64,000 bases of DNA from Phlebiopsis flavidoalba (taxonomy: Eukaryota > Basidiomycota > Agaricomycetes > Polyporales > Phanerochaetaceae): positions 1,364,001 to 1,428,000 of the forward strand of contig JAOCPU010000002.1 in the NCBI GenBank assembly GCA_035772785.1, read 5' to 3'. Positions 10,870 to 22,470 of this stretch are shown piece after piece (position 1 is the first letter of the stretch; each line of letters begins with the position of its first letter). The notes beneath the pieces are model-generated. The model did not search any database. It was given only the letters and a program-made list of their open reading frames with translations, and was not told where the DNA came from. The position numbers and the translations under genes were made by a program.

Positions 10870-12587
10870 TTAATCCCTCTGCTTCTCAATATCATCGTCT
10901 CCGACCCGCTCTGTACTGACCGCGGCCCTTTCCACTCAAGAGCCGTTTGACGAGCCGGTTTCCGCCCAAGAACCAAAGCGCGGCGCCGAATATACAGACG
11001 ACGCCAAAGAACAACAGATAGTTGACGAACGACCAGCTCTGCTCGACTTCAACCTCACCGAGCTCGGGGTGGTATCGACAGGCACAGTCGATGGCGCAGA
11101 GCTCTCCGCGGCAGTCGTAGCAGGAACAATGGGCGCAGCGATGTCCTTGACGGGCTCGACGGCGGTGGCAGCTTCGGTCGAAGTTTGCACTGGCGCGGCC
11201 TTCTCAGACTCGGCTGGTGCGGTTTCGGTATGCGGCAGGCGCGGTCCGAGAGGTTTAGTCCCTGATCATGAAGCGCAGCGTGGCGTGTTCCGGCACGTAA
11301 AAGGTTTTTTTTATTGATTCGCAAAAGAAGATATGGAGCAAATCAGCACTACGGGCTTTTTAGAGCTCAGGGCACCCCGTGGAGAGGCCACCTCTTTGCC
11401 TTCTTTCGTCAACATCCAATTCAGAGGAGGAAGCTAGATGGCAGACACGTTTCTAAGCACAATGCGGTGGTTTGCGAACGGGGAAGCATACCTCGCCGCA
11501 CTCAGCATGACGACATCGACCTGAGGGCTATCACGCATACCCTTGGCAACGTTCTCTCTGCGAGGGAGTGAGTCCTCAGGAAAAGAAAGTGTACGTGGTT
11601 TTGTAACACACCGATATAGCCGTGACGACATCCATGCCCTCAAGAACCTTGCCGAAAGACAACATGCTTGCCATCCAGCCAGCTAGTCACAACGGTGGTA
11701 AATGAACTAAATAAAACTATGTGAGGCTGAGAGCCAGCAGCGTGATTTCTATGTCTTACGAATTGGGAACCTGCACAAATGTTGGTCAATTATGCCCTAG
11801 TCGAGAGTTTTTTTTGGCTCGCTTACCATTGGTGTCCTTGCCAGCGTTAGCCATGGAGAGAGAAGACCGGGGATGGTGTGGCGGAGCTTGCTATAGAGAA
11901 CATTGTCAGTCCCGACACACAGACCGAACTGGCTGCCGCTCACAAGTTCTCGTCCGCAAAGCTGGGTCGCCCCCCCCCCGTAGATAGACTACAAGTCACA
12001 GCACGGTTAGCGTATGCACACAGAGTAGACACGATTTGACACAACCTTTCCACCAGTACCGTCACCCGCGAGCTAGGCGCGACGCGTCCAATTCCACTAG
12101 TCAACACCCATAAGTGAGCAAACGTACTGAAATCGCCACCCTGGATCATGAAAGTTCTTGATGACACGGTGGAACTTGGAGCCCTTGTAGCCCATACCCT
12201 CCTCAAGGGGAGTTCCGTCCTTCTTTTGACACCGGTCGTCAAACGCACGGAAGTTCTCAACGGTCTTGGGCACAGTCTATCCCTACTCTCGTGTCAGAAT
12301 CACACCACGCTCAAAACCACACAATCTTCAGATAGAACGTATACGCCTCCAAAGAGACCCATTGGTGTGACTAACATTGGCAGGAATGGTGAGCCAACTG
12401 CGAAATAGCGCACAACGCGATGTACTATACTACGGCCGGACGAGGTTCTCGTCGCCATGCTTGGATGTCAAGTAGACCTTGTGCGTTGTGACCATTTGGG
12501 CCCTTGGCAGCCTCAACGCCCTGGCGCGCAGAAGAAAGCGGCGACCGTGACGAGGAGGAAGGCGAACGTAAGCCGACCGAATATCAT
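10870..12587 (-). CDS. ER cyclophilin (peptidyl-prolyl isomerase) with C-terminal membrane anchor
   Basis: Cyclophilins catalyse cis-trans isomerisation of Xaa-Pro bonds. The start at 12587 opens a signal peptide ([20 protein letters not shown]...VEAA), followed by [60 protein letters not shown], then [20 protein letters not shown] and [16 protein letters not shown]. FHRVIxxFMIQGGD and PGLLSMANAG are the active-site signatures. After the catalytic domain come a low-complexity Ala/Thr/Pro/Glu stretch and a single membrane helix, [20 protein letters not shown], then basic [12 protein letters not shown] and an acidic end [12 protein letters not shown] (one shift before it). This predicts a luminal enzyme tethered to the ER membrane, rather than the short C-terminus of ordinary cyclophilin B. 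At least five introns are present. Confidence 0.92.
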
Positions 12588-12709
12588 GATTGTGGGAGGG
12601 AGTGGAAGGAAGCTCGTAACTTCGGACGGTGAGGATACGTGGAGGAGGAGAATTGGGTTGTTGACTCTAAGTATCGATAAATGGCCACGCATAGGGCAGA
12701 GATCGTAAC

Positions 12710-12782
12710 AGCAACTTGGCGCAGGGGTAGCGCGCGGGGCTCATAACCCCGAGGTCGCTGGGATCGAAACCAGCAGTTGCTA
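12710..12782 (+). tRNA. Initiator tRNA-Met (CAT)
   Basis: The acceptor stem is AGCAACT/AGTTGCT with discriminator A; the D arm is GCGCAGGGGTAGCGC; the anticodon stem CGGGG/CCCCG closes loop CTCATAA with anticodon CAT at 12742-12744. The A1-T72 pair and the ATCGAAA T-loop core (A at position 54) are hallmarks of eukaryotic initiator tRNA rather than elongator. The T stem GCTGG/CCAGC encloses eight bases, GATCGAAA, one more than the usual seven; the extra G lies in a GGG run and fits the indel pattern of the window. There is no intron. Confidence 0.93.
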
Positions 12783-12803
12783 TGGAGATAGTGAAGATAT
12801 ATA

Positions 12804-12809
12804 TTTTTT
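12804..12809 (+). terminator. Pol III T-run terminator of tRNA-iMet
   Basis: Six consecutive T residues begin 22 bases past the mature tRNA end, as expected for RNA polymerase III termination. Confidence 0.75.
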
Positions 12810-12994
12810 ATTGTTTTCGAGACAGTATCTAATATTCATAATTCCCCCCAAATTCGAATTCACCATCGCTTAAAATTTAAATTTGTGGGTTCTATACTTT
12901 TGTAACCCGAGACCCTGCGTCCCAGAACCCGTTTATCGTACTATACAGTTGGACTGGCTGACCCACCCATGAATCTGTATGAGCTATCATCTAA

Positions 12995-13888
12995 GGCTCC
13001 AACTGTTTTAGGTTTTTATGTTTACAAAAGTTTTGTAAATAAACAGATAAAACATTTATAACAGTTTATAAAACAGTTTTTATAGACAGTAAACCCAACA
13101 GTAATATGCTGTCCCTCACATCCCTCTCACAAAATCGGCCTCCGAGAGCTTACGTACTAGACCTATGGTTTGTGCTGCTCCGCCTGGTGGCGCTTAGCGT
13201 GTGCGAAGCACAACCTGTCACCTGATGAAAAGAACATTGGGCGCGATAGTTTTAATGCGTAGAATGGGATCCCAATGAGCTCGAGCAAAGGCCAGTGCAA
13301 ACTCGTGGCGTGTGTAGTACTATTCTAATAAGTCTGTAGCGAGCTTGATAACCTGCGTAGAGCGTGAAGTGAGCCGCCGGCTACGACTGGGCAGCATCAG
13401 GTCCGGGACTTCTGGCAGTCCTAATCTACATACTAGTTCAGGAGTAATATACATGCAAAAAAAGTTTCACTGTGGGATAACTTTATAACCTACCTGCTCT
13501 ACTCTTCTTGTTGCTTGATGCAGTGCAGGCATTGCTCCAATGGCGGCGTGCGTGGACGGGTCCCGCCTCCTTGTCATTATCATGGGCAATTAGACGGCCT
13601 CACCAACGCGCGCCTTGACCGTCGTTCCTTGTCGAGCCTGGTACAAACGTCCGGAATCCGGTGCGTGCAACTGTCGACTGTGACCTAAAATGGAGCAGTT
13701 TTGAGTCTGTAGAAGTTATTGGCACCGATGTATATGAAACCGTTTTATTTTACTGTTTGATAACAGTTTTAACATTTTTTACGCTGCAGTACGTTTACGG
13801 GCAACCTTTTGTAACAATAAACATAAACAATAAACAGTTTTAAACAGTCTATATAACAGTAATACAAATAAACTAAACAGTTGGAACC
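12995..13888. mobile_element. AT-rich non-coding element with inverted ends
   Basis: The left end GGCTCCAACTGTTTTAG (12995 onward) is mirrored by the right end CTAAACAGTTGGAACC (ending 13888). Both ends are followed inward by ~100-150 bases of AT-rich sequence packed with ATAAACAG, AAACAGTTTTA and TTTATAACAG motifs on opposite strands, while the ~600-bp centre has ordinary composition and no transposase. The bases TCT flank both sides and might be a 3-bp target duplication. This looks like a non-autonomous DNA transposon with subterminal repeats; I cannot assign a superfamily. Confidence 0.6.
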
Positions 13889-14953
13889 TTTCTCAATCTC
13901 GTTGGCAGCATGTGACATGATCTGTTGATTCCTGCAAGTCATTGTTCGCGTAGGTAGTACTTAAATTAAACCTGCGGCCACCGTTTGCAGGTACTGATGT
14001 CAGGCGTTTGAAGCTCTGTTGCAGACCGATTTGGAAAGGAGGAGCGAGACTCAAAGCTTGAGCACTTATTGGTCCAGATTTTTCCAGTCTTAAGGAAGCA
14101 CGTCAGCGCGCTTAGTGTTATTGAGTACTGTGGTATGATGCCCAGAAGCATAGAAGAAAAACTAAACTGAGAGGCCGAATGCTCTCCGCCAAATTTGTTG
14201 TCTGATCAAGAATCTCTGACGGCAGCTCTTGTCAACTGTCATTTTGCCCTGGACAAATAACCCTGTGTGTGCGGCCTCAAGACGGGGGAACGACGGCCTG
14301 GCAAGGTTTGGCTGCGATCGAGCCTACACAGCTTATCGCACTAAACGTTACCTCTTCCGCTGACTAACTCGTACCTCACCGCGCATTCTCCGTTTAGACT
14401 TGCCCGGATCAGCCCCATAACGGACCCGATCCATCTCCCCTTTTCAAGGTAAGGTCAACAGTGGACCCCGAACAGCGCAAACAAAAAACACACCCACACC
14501 GCCACAACAACAGACTCAGGAAGGAACCCTCGGACAGAGGGTCACAGACGTAGATCTCGATTTGCGATGCATAGAACACAACATGGTAGGTCTATGCACC
14601 TGTGTGCGGCTCCGCGCCGGGGTGGGGATGCCCTAGATGGGGATTGGGCGCGAAGTACGCTTGAGGGGATAGGTTTCGTCCTAGCTCCGCGCGTGGGGGA
14701 AATACGAAGGACAGTGTGCGCGGAGGAAGGCAGTCATGGGCGGGTACAGGGCTTGATTGGCGGGTAATAGCGCGTGTGGCGGTTGTGCGGGGGGCGTCAT
14801 TGCAGGCGTTGAATTAGGAAAACGCGTGTTACCTGCCTGCGGCCCAAGGACGGCGTAAAATATTGGAACTCGTGCATGCAAGCGTTTGTAATGCAGGATA
14901 CTGACAGGTTGTGATTAGATACATTGCGGCAGGAAATACGCATCAGGAGGGAT
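13889..14953. other. No supported gene
   Basis: I see scattered short frames only. The right part is the 3' flank of the minus-strand RRP4 gene. Confidence 0.5.
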
Positions 14954-16413
14954 TCAGTGGTGACTGCCAAGGGAAGCGATGAGCGCGGCGGCGACGTCGT
15001 CCTGGAGAAGCCTCGCTGACGTCACACTCCTATGCTCGACCGCCCACTCGTACGCTTTCGAGAAGGACGGTTCGTCGGTCGAGAAAGGGTGCCAGTGCGC
15101 GGCAAAGGACACGGATAATGTTTGTCTCACTGCCCCGCGCGATCGCTGTTAACGCGTGGAAGCATCGATATCCTGGTATTCAGGCAGGGGTTAGTGTATG
15201 TAAATATGTCACTAATAGAAAATAGAGGAGCGGGAGGACGGACGTCGTTTTGCGATTCGAGTAAACAGCCCTCTGCGTCCAAAGCCCTCCTCTCCCTCTT
15301 GCTCGCTTGCTTTTACGTGCTTGCTGACCCAAATATAACCGTTGAGTCCAAGAATAAGGTCAACGCCACATGGGAGTGAAGTGAGTGCGACTTGTAGCCT
15401 GCGTATGAGCGCAGCCGGAAAACCGATACGAGCTGCCCGTTCCCGCAGCTAGTCCATATGAGTATGTGAGCATTCCCCCGATCGCTTGCGTAGCGGGGTT
15501 GAAAGTAAATGCACAAAACCCTTGCCGTACTTTAAGTGAAGAACTGGGTGTGTAAAGACATGGCCCGTGTCTGCAAAGAAAGCCTGTACTTCGGCGACAA
15601 GAAGATCGCCCTCCTCGAAAAAAGGTCCGCATCTGCAACTCATCGCTCTCCAGTTTACGACGCTGATGATGGATGAGGTGAAGTGACGCGCACAAAAATG
15701 CACACAGATTGCAATGCAAGAACACGGTAGCCTGAACACCGCCTGGAAGGTTGGAGCAGAAGACAGCATGAGTAACTGCATCCTGTCGCCCTCCCCCCAC
15801 CCCCTGTGCATCTACTTTCCATCGTCTCGGCTGGACCTTACAAAAAAGACACAAGTAATGAGGAAATTAACATGGGAAAGAGGCAAGAAAATTCGCATAC
15901 CTCGGTTATACGACCACGACGACTCGGTCTCCAAATCTCGGGATTATATCTGCACTTGTCAGTTAAAGCGTCTATCGAAAAAAGGATGGATACGAGGAGG
16001 CGGCCACCTCGAAAAAACGCACGCGCGCGCACGGATATAAGTTTTTGTTGACGCGCTCGACGACACCGGCAAACGGGAGGCAATAACAAGCTCGTTGTCA
16101 AACGTACGTACCGTGACCGCTGTGAACAATTTGACATGAGAAAGCGTCCGACCGCGCCGGGCCACAGGTGGGTGGCGCGATATTTACGTACACGCATGAT
16201 AAACGCGAGTTTGATGACGACGTCAGCGTCCTCCACAGGAACGGTGAGTTTGCCCCCTGCAAAATTCTGCGTCACCGTCAAAGTCGAGGTCCTGTCCTGC
16301 GTCGTCGTCAACGTGGTCCGACGGGCAAAAAAAAATGTTTTGCGCTGCTACGAAACCAATGTGCCGTGAGTGAGGTCCTCTGGCGGCGCTTCGTATGGCG
16401 CGAAGGTGATCAT
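14954..16413 (-). CDS. rrp4: Exosome RNA-binding subunit RRP4
   Basis: RRP4 is a cap subunit of the eukaryotic RNA exosome, with an N-terminal domain, an S1 domain and a KH domain. The likely start at 16413 gives MITFAPYEAPPEDLTHGTLV. Next come FIMR|GHGTYV, DNELVIAS with AGVVERVNK, RYNPE with GRITEV, QPRRWKVDAQG, LPGGVQ, RRKLESDELQMRTFFEEGDL, LVAEVQAFFAD, LKYGK|LRNGQLVSV, then VDLILGLNGYIWVSKHVK, EGEEGF, NIIRVLAAHW, KAYEWAVEH and ends ASLGSHH. Each block is in family order and the end matches the family's C-terminal helix region. Several one-base shifts (around 16080, 15620, 15410 and 15260) and introns GTATGC...TAAG and GTTTCATTT-type breaks interrupt it. It is divergent from the gene starting at 16950, so the ~530-bp gap is a shared promoter. 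Confidence 0.9.
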
Positions 16414-16915
16414 CCTGGTTTGCGGGATGGCTGAATAGGCCAAAGCGAAAGGGCGATGTCCAAAAGAAGGCGGCTTGTTTGGCCCCCCCCAACGGCCTCT
16501 GATCCTAATTCAAAGACGCCCCCGGGCACCGCCGGGTCTTCACGTGAGCCGCGCATGGGCGCCTTTCCGGCCTAGACCACATTGCTTTCCGCGCCTCGTA
16601 TGTTCATTGATGTTCCTGGCAAGGTGCGTTGGCCTGCGGGCTCTGCTGGGTCGGCACCGAGGTGCCGTTGCTGCTTTTTGTGACATACAAAGGGAGGGGC
16701 CGCTGCGGCTGCCCCGGCCGGGGCGATCACGATGGGCGGCCGTTTAGCTCTTCGGGTTGACCGTGAAATTGCCTCGGGAGCGACAGCGCCAGACGGGTCG
16801 AAGACGATTTTCAAAGCTTTGACGGAAGTGAATCTCACACAACCTTCCTTTGCTCTGATTGGCTCTATCCTTTTCGGGCTTGCGTCTCATCAAGACCCGA
16901 TGCTCTGTCCCCTGC

Positions 16916-16922
16916 TTTATAA
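16916..16922 (+). promoter_or_regulatory. TATA box of the Ser/Pro-rich gene
   Basis: TTTATAA lies 28 bases before the ATG at 16950, which sits in the good start context ACCACCATGTC. The closeness implies a very short 5' leader or that the motif is not the functional element. Confidence 0.4.
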
Positions 16923-16949
16923 CCTCCTTTCGACTCGACCACCACCACC

Positions 16950-19818
16950 ATGTCCTCACCGCCGCCCTCGTCCCCCGACCCAACAATGCTCTCCCTCGGA
17001 CGGCCGTCGTGCAGCTCGCCCCGCGCCCCCGTCTTTTCTCTGCTCGACTTTGAACAGCTCGTCTCCGACGCGTTACACGCTCGCCGCCACACGCCCACTC
17101 TCGCCTTCCGACCCCAGCGTCCCCCCCAGCCTCGGGATCTTCGTCCAACGCTCTCTCTCACGCAAACGAGAGCGCCCCGCAAAGAGCTATTTGAGGATCC
17201 ACGACGACGATAACCCCGGTCCGATCCTACGCGAGCCACGGGCGTCTCGTTCATCCAACAGACCGACCTGGTCACAGTCCTTTTCAGTACGTTCAACGTC
17301 CAGTCGCCATCCTCACCTTCGTCGCGTCGGCATCCGCCCCTACGGAGAGACGATGGTCCGCGTCCCGGTGTGGCATAAAAACGCGTCCTCAAGGACACCT
17401 CCGCACTCGTGCCTACGGCGCTCGTCCTCCGGACATCCACTCTTCCGAACGGCTCTGTCACCGGAAGAGGAAACACCCGCGTCCTTCTATCACCCCGACG
17501 CTGTCTCTCCAGGACATCGAACCCTTCCTAACTTTGACGGCCCGCCCTACGACACAGCTCACACCCACTGCGCAATCACCACGTTACGTCCCTCGGCGTC
17601 CCGACTCGATGAGAACTCGCCGCTAAAGGCGAACCGCGAGAAGCGCCACCTCCCGCCGCCGCGGGACTTTCTCAAAAAAACCACATCCGCCCAGCTGGCT
17701 CCGCCCAGCGCCTACTCCATCATTCATTGATCCTCGTAGTCACAGTCCTGCTCCAACACTCCTTGGTGATCTTGTTTCTGCAAAATAGTGTAGCCGACGC
17801 GACCTACTTTTTCTACTCTCACTCGCGCACCTTCTCTTCCGTCCCCGCCTCCTTTGCGTGTCCACACGCGTTGCAGAAGGCCTCCCCTCAAAACATCGCG
17901 CTCATTTTTCACCAAACATGAAAAGAAGTATCTCTCAGGAAAGACTCGTTGCTTGAGCCTCTTCCCAGTCCCCCGCATGTTCTAGCATGTCCATAATTGT
18001 GATTACGGTTCGACGCAGAGGGCGAATTGCCGTCAAGGTGCTCGTCGCCCTACACGAATCCAAGAAGCCGGCACCTCCAGTACCTGCCAAGCCTCGCTCA
18101 AATGAGCTTTCACGGCAACCTGCTTGGCGGGACGAAGATCGTTCAAGAGCAAGAGCTTCGAGGTCCCCGCATATGTCTTTGAGAGCGAAGAGGAAGCGCG
18201 GCGCCCCGAGCGTCTTCCTCACCGCTGTGAGTGATTCTATTTGATCGTGCTCAGAAGATTGTTCTCAATGTATGCGTTTGTTCACAGTTCAAGTACGCGA
18301 TCCACCCAGACCCTTGCTCTGAGCGTATTTCCAAAGTTCATTACCCCGCTCGCTCAGGATGGTCAAGGGGCAACGATCAGGCGCTGTCAAAACTTCGAAT
18401 CTTTCTGTCATCACTAGCTCCTCGAGCGAGTCTCTACGCCAAACTTGCGTTTGTACACCATTAGTATTACATTCTCCGTCGAGTGCTGATACTCTGCGTC
18501 TCAATGCACACCAACTCCCACAGCATTTCTTCATTCTACGGCGCTCCCTCCAGTCGTCGCACACAGTCTAGAGTCCGAGGCATTGGCCGTTTGGTCGCGT
18601 ACGTCACAAGTGGCATACTCCGTAGGACGACCACTTTCAAGAAAGCGGAGATTGAATTTCCGGTGAACTCGAACGGACGAGGACCCCAACACCGTTCGAC
18701 GAGCCGCCATCACCGACGATTCCAAGAGATGTCTCGGATGCAACGGAAACCGACTAACCGAATCCTGCGCAATACGTCGACGTGCCAGTGGGCCACGCGC
18801 ACACGAACAAGCGCGTGCGGGCCGATACGATCACAGCGCTGACAAAGTGACATGCACGAGCGCGAGTCATCGCCGATGGACGACCGCAACGGGCTATTCG
18901 TATTCCCGAATCCTGGGCCTACGTTCTTGCTTCGCGGGTTCTCGCTCTCCCCAGCGCCGACTTCTGCCATTACCCTAGGATTGGTCGGCCGGTCTACCCT
19001 TCGCTCCAACGTTCCTCTTCCCAACGCTGGGGAGTTTGCGGCGCAATACAGTCACCATACCAACCGTCGTCGGCCGCCCGCGAGGTCCTCACATTCGCTC
19101 CCTCCCTCCTACCCGGCCGTCGCCGGTGTCCCCCGCCCACGATTCTCTCCCGCCGAGTCCGACGGATTCGGACATCGTCGTGGGTCGAGGGGACGACGAA
19201 GCAGTCGCTCGTCGTTGCGTATCGCTACAGCTTGCATCGGACAAGGATACGACCAAGGCGATTAAAGCTCAAACCGTCCGGACACACACAAAAAACAAAA
19301 ACTATAAGGCCTCCGCCATTCCCACTGACCGCCGCCGCGTTTGGCCCCAGTAGCTGGATAGGCGGATCGCGACGCAAGGCTTGATGGATATGCCCCTACT
19401 CCCGGGCGCGGCGACCATGTTTTGTCATACACATTAATCATGCGCAGCGGCTTGCTGACACCACCACAGCTGTTCCACCCCCGCAACGCTTCCTGTTCGC
19501 AGCGCATCTGTCGCGGAGCCCAGGCGCCTCGGTGGCGCTCGACCCTGGTATTGGCCGCCCCCGCCCGTATTTCACGCACGCGCGGGCGACGTCTGTGACC
19601 AGGGGGTCGCCCGAGGCTGGACTCGACGACGGTGCGGCTGACGGAGCTCGAGGAGCGCTGGGAGGGCGATACGTCGCGGCCTCTCGACGGCGTTCTACAG
19701 CGCGCGGTCGAGCATATCTGTCGAGTATCTCGACGGTCTTCGCCGAGAGCCTGTAAGCTGCTATGCTGCTCGTAGTTCTTTTCTTGACCTCTTCATGGAT
19801 TTTCTGGATGTTCTCTGA
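16950..19818 (+). CDS. Ser/Pro/Arg-rich protein with C-terminal helix, unknown function
   Basis: The start codon at 16950 lies in ACCACCATG. The first frame runs MSSPPPSSPDPTMLSLGRPS and LLDFEQLVSDALHARR, then changes frame near 17150 and 17210. Later pieces with protein-like character include PAKPRSNELSRQPAWRDED (18090-18150), ALPPVVAHSLESEALA (18540-18590), MDDRNGLFVFPNPGPTFLLR (18876-18935) and near the end VRLTELEERWEGD, LDGVLQRAVEHI and EYLDGLRREP (19635-19755), an amphipathic segment, with a stop at 19816. I recognise no domain; a transcription-related or cytoskeletal regulator is possible but unproven. Low complexity makes the frames hard to follow, so this may be two genes. Confidence 0.5.
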
Positions 19819-21211
19819 GCTTTCGGATGTGTGTATGTTACTGTAGAATCCTCCGCTCTTTAGTACCAGGCTCCGACTTGCCTCTCTGTCGCTCCTTCGC
19901 TCGCTCTCACTTGCATGGTCTCAGCCCACTGTCGCTCTTTCCCCGATTTTGCCACCGCTCTCTCGCTTGTTGGTTACACTAGCAGCCCTTCGCTACGTCG
20001 TTTGTTTTGTTGTCACGTGCGTTAATCGTCCTCAGCTCGTCTCTTAGAAAAGGTTTGTACCTTGTAGGCCCCCGGAGCGCTCCCAGTTGTAGTACCTTTT
20101 ACTCTACTTGCGAACCCTATAATCCATGTTGTAATACCATAGCAGAAACAAAAATATTTTTGGTGGAGATCAGATTTGAAACTTTGAATGATTGTGCGCG
20201 TCGTGGATGCCTGACGTCAGCGCGAGGCGGCTGATGCGCCCTCTGTGATGCGCCCCGCAGCCAAAAATTGCGCCTAGGCGTCTCGAATTGTGGCTTGTCT
20301 CGAGTTTGGGCATGTCTCCGTCTTGTCGTCCTTCCGTGACTCTATATTATGCGGACCTTTTTGACATACGACGGGCCTACCCTGGCCAGACTATCCTCCG
20401 CCAGGCCGTATCCTCATATGAGCCTTGTTCCGCTCTAAAAAGGGTGTGAACGCGTCGTGAGTGTCCCTGGTCTCGATGTTACGCTGTCGTTGACTTGCAT
20501 CGTTATCCAGTCCTGGCCGTTGCTCCCCTTGGCATGTCCCATACGATCCCGAATGTGCACGGAGAAACTGGACTGCGGTCTGTTGTACATGCGATTACAG
20601 TGCCGCGAGTGCACGTCAGTGCGTCCGCTGCAGGGCCGTGCAAGCGCGCGACGGCTGGCGGGCTCGAGGCAATATCCCAGGGAATTTTGAAGCAGCGAAC
20701 GCCTTTTTTCGCGGAGCCTGGAGGTGGCTTGTTGTGTAAACAGCGAGCCTTTTTGTGCGCGTCGTCACGTGTACGTTTGTCTCATCTGGCAGCCATTCGA
20801 CTCTCACGATGATGATGCAGAAGAACTTCGCGAATCATTATGCCCGGTTCACGAAGGCACCGAGCCCTATACCTATCCTCCCCACGCCGGCCTGGCTCGA
20901 CACGGCTCGTGGACGGCTCGTCCGTGTCATTACGCTGACTGCTGCTGCCGCCTGCCGAAGGTGCTCGTACGCGTCAGACTAGGCACACCCACGGAGTTCA
21001 CGTGCCATGAGAAACTCGCTTGCTATCTTCGCATTGACGTCCTCAGTGGGACCGGCTCGTCGCCTCACGCGACGGCAGGGGCAGGGCCTCTTCCGGCGTC
21101 GTATTTATACTCGACTCCCGGTCGACAAAGCAAGAACCTCTCCGCATAACCCCATAACATCCCAAGCGAGAACCCCCTTCCGCCTAACCTCATAACATCT
21201 TCTCCTTCGCC
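19819..21211. other. Intergenic, with upstream region of SDR-1
   Basis: There is no supported gene. The stretch 20935-20960 (CTGACTGCTGCTGCCGCC then TGCCGAAGG-like) and the TATTTATACTCGACTC box at 21099 recur upstream of SDR-3 at 24627-24653 and 24919, so the promoter was duplicated along with the gene. The TATTTAT box lies about 110 bases before the SDR-1 start. Confidence 0.55.
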
Positions 21212-22470
21212 ATGAAATACACCTTTGGCGCGTTCATCCTCAGCCAGTGGTCCTCTCTGCCCCCTGTGCCTGCATGCCGACCTTACGGGCAAGACCGTCG
21301 TGGTCATCGCGGCGCGAACACGGGCCTCGGTTTCGAGGCGGCGAAGCACTTTGCGAGGATGAAGCCTGCGCGGCTCGTGCTTGGGTGCAGGAGCGAAGAG
21401 CGCGGGCGCAAGGCTGTCGAAGGTGGGTTAGACGCATATACTTACAATTCGATGTGTTCTGATATCTGGTTTATAGCTATTGCCGCCGACTCGAGCTATG
21501 CTGCCGAGTTGCAGCTGATTGACTTGGCGAGTTTTGCGTCGGTGCAAAGAGTTTGCGACACGGATAGGTGACGCGCCGGTGGACGTTCTCTGGTCATGAA
21601 CGCCGGTATCGTCGAAGTCAAATACGCCACGACTGCGGATAACTGGGAGACATCGTGAGTGGCGATAGTCGACTATCATGCCTGAGACTCACAAGCCGAT
21701 GTACCAGACTTCAGTGAATCATCTCGGGACGGCCCTCCTCTCCCTACTTCTCATTCCAAACATGACTCGTGCCGCTCAAGAGCATAAGTCGAATTCACGT
21801 TTGGTCATCGTCAGCAGCGAGGTGCATTCGTGGGCAAAGTTTGAGAAAGTAATAGCCCACCCCGCACTATACTGCAAGCTCTAAATAGCAAGGAGTATTG
21901 CCTCAGTGCTGAGACGATGGACCATCGGTACCCTGATACCAAACGTACGCTTCGAGGTCCCGTTCACCGCAAGTATCTTGCTAAACTTCGGTCCTCTTAC
22001 AGTTCTGAACGTGCTTTTCACGCGCGTGCGTATGCCGCAAAGCTGAAGGGCTCAGTCTCCATCATTGCCTCGGCCGTCAACCCGGGATACTGCTACACGG
22101 AGATCCGGAGAAACATGCCCCTCGGCGCACGAGTGCAGATGGGTGTCATGGACCTTTTCCTTGGACGCACCGCCGAGAAAGGCTCACGGCAGCTCGTGTA
22201 TGCGGCTCTGGGGCCGGATGGCAAGAGTGGCCCTCACGAGCGGCATCTTCAGGGCGCATATGTGTCGAATGCGATAGTCATTGAGCCAAGTGACTTGGTG
22301 ATAAGTAAAGAGGGTTATGAGGCGCAGGAGAAGCTTTGGGTATGTCGTCTTGACTGTCTTGCTTCGTCTCATATGAGCTTACGATCTGTCCGCGTGTTCA
22401 GAGGGAGACTATCGATATCTTGAAGCAAATTAACCCGAACGTTGAAAATATCGTAAAGACTTACTTCTAG
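21212..22470 (+). CDS. Short-chain dehydrogenase/reductase, tandem copy 1 (SDR-1)
   Basis: This is a classical-type NAD(P)-dependent oxidoreductase of the retinol-dehydrogenase-like group; the substrate is unknown. From the ATG at 21212: MKYTFGAFILSQW, DLTGKTVVVI, the Rossmann motif GANTGLGFEAAKHFARMKPA, RLVLGCRSEERGRKAVEG, intron 21423-21476, AELQLIDLASFASVQ, VDVLVMNAGIV, intron, VNHLGTALLSLLLIPNMTRA, SRLVIVSSEVHSW with the catalytic Ser, YPDTK (the YxxxK pair), SAVNPGYCYTEIRRNMPLGA, GRTAEKGSRQLVYAALGPDG, EPSDLVISKEGYEAQEKLW, a last intron and NVENIVKTYF-stop. Catalytic residues are all present. Frameshifts occur near 21285, 21312, 21560 and 21600. It is the best preserved copy. Confidence 0.92.

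Noticed and set aside
16732..17730. 332-codon Pro/Arg-rich plus frame
   Set aside because: It overlaps the frame starting at 16950, which has a better start context; the long frame arises from GC-rich composition and merges frames after shifts.
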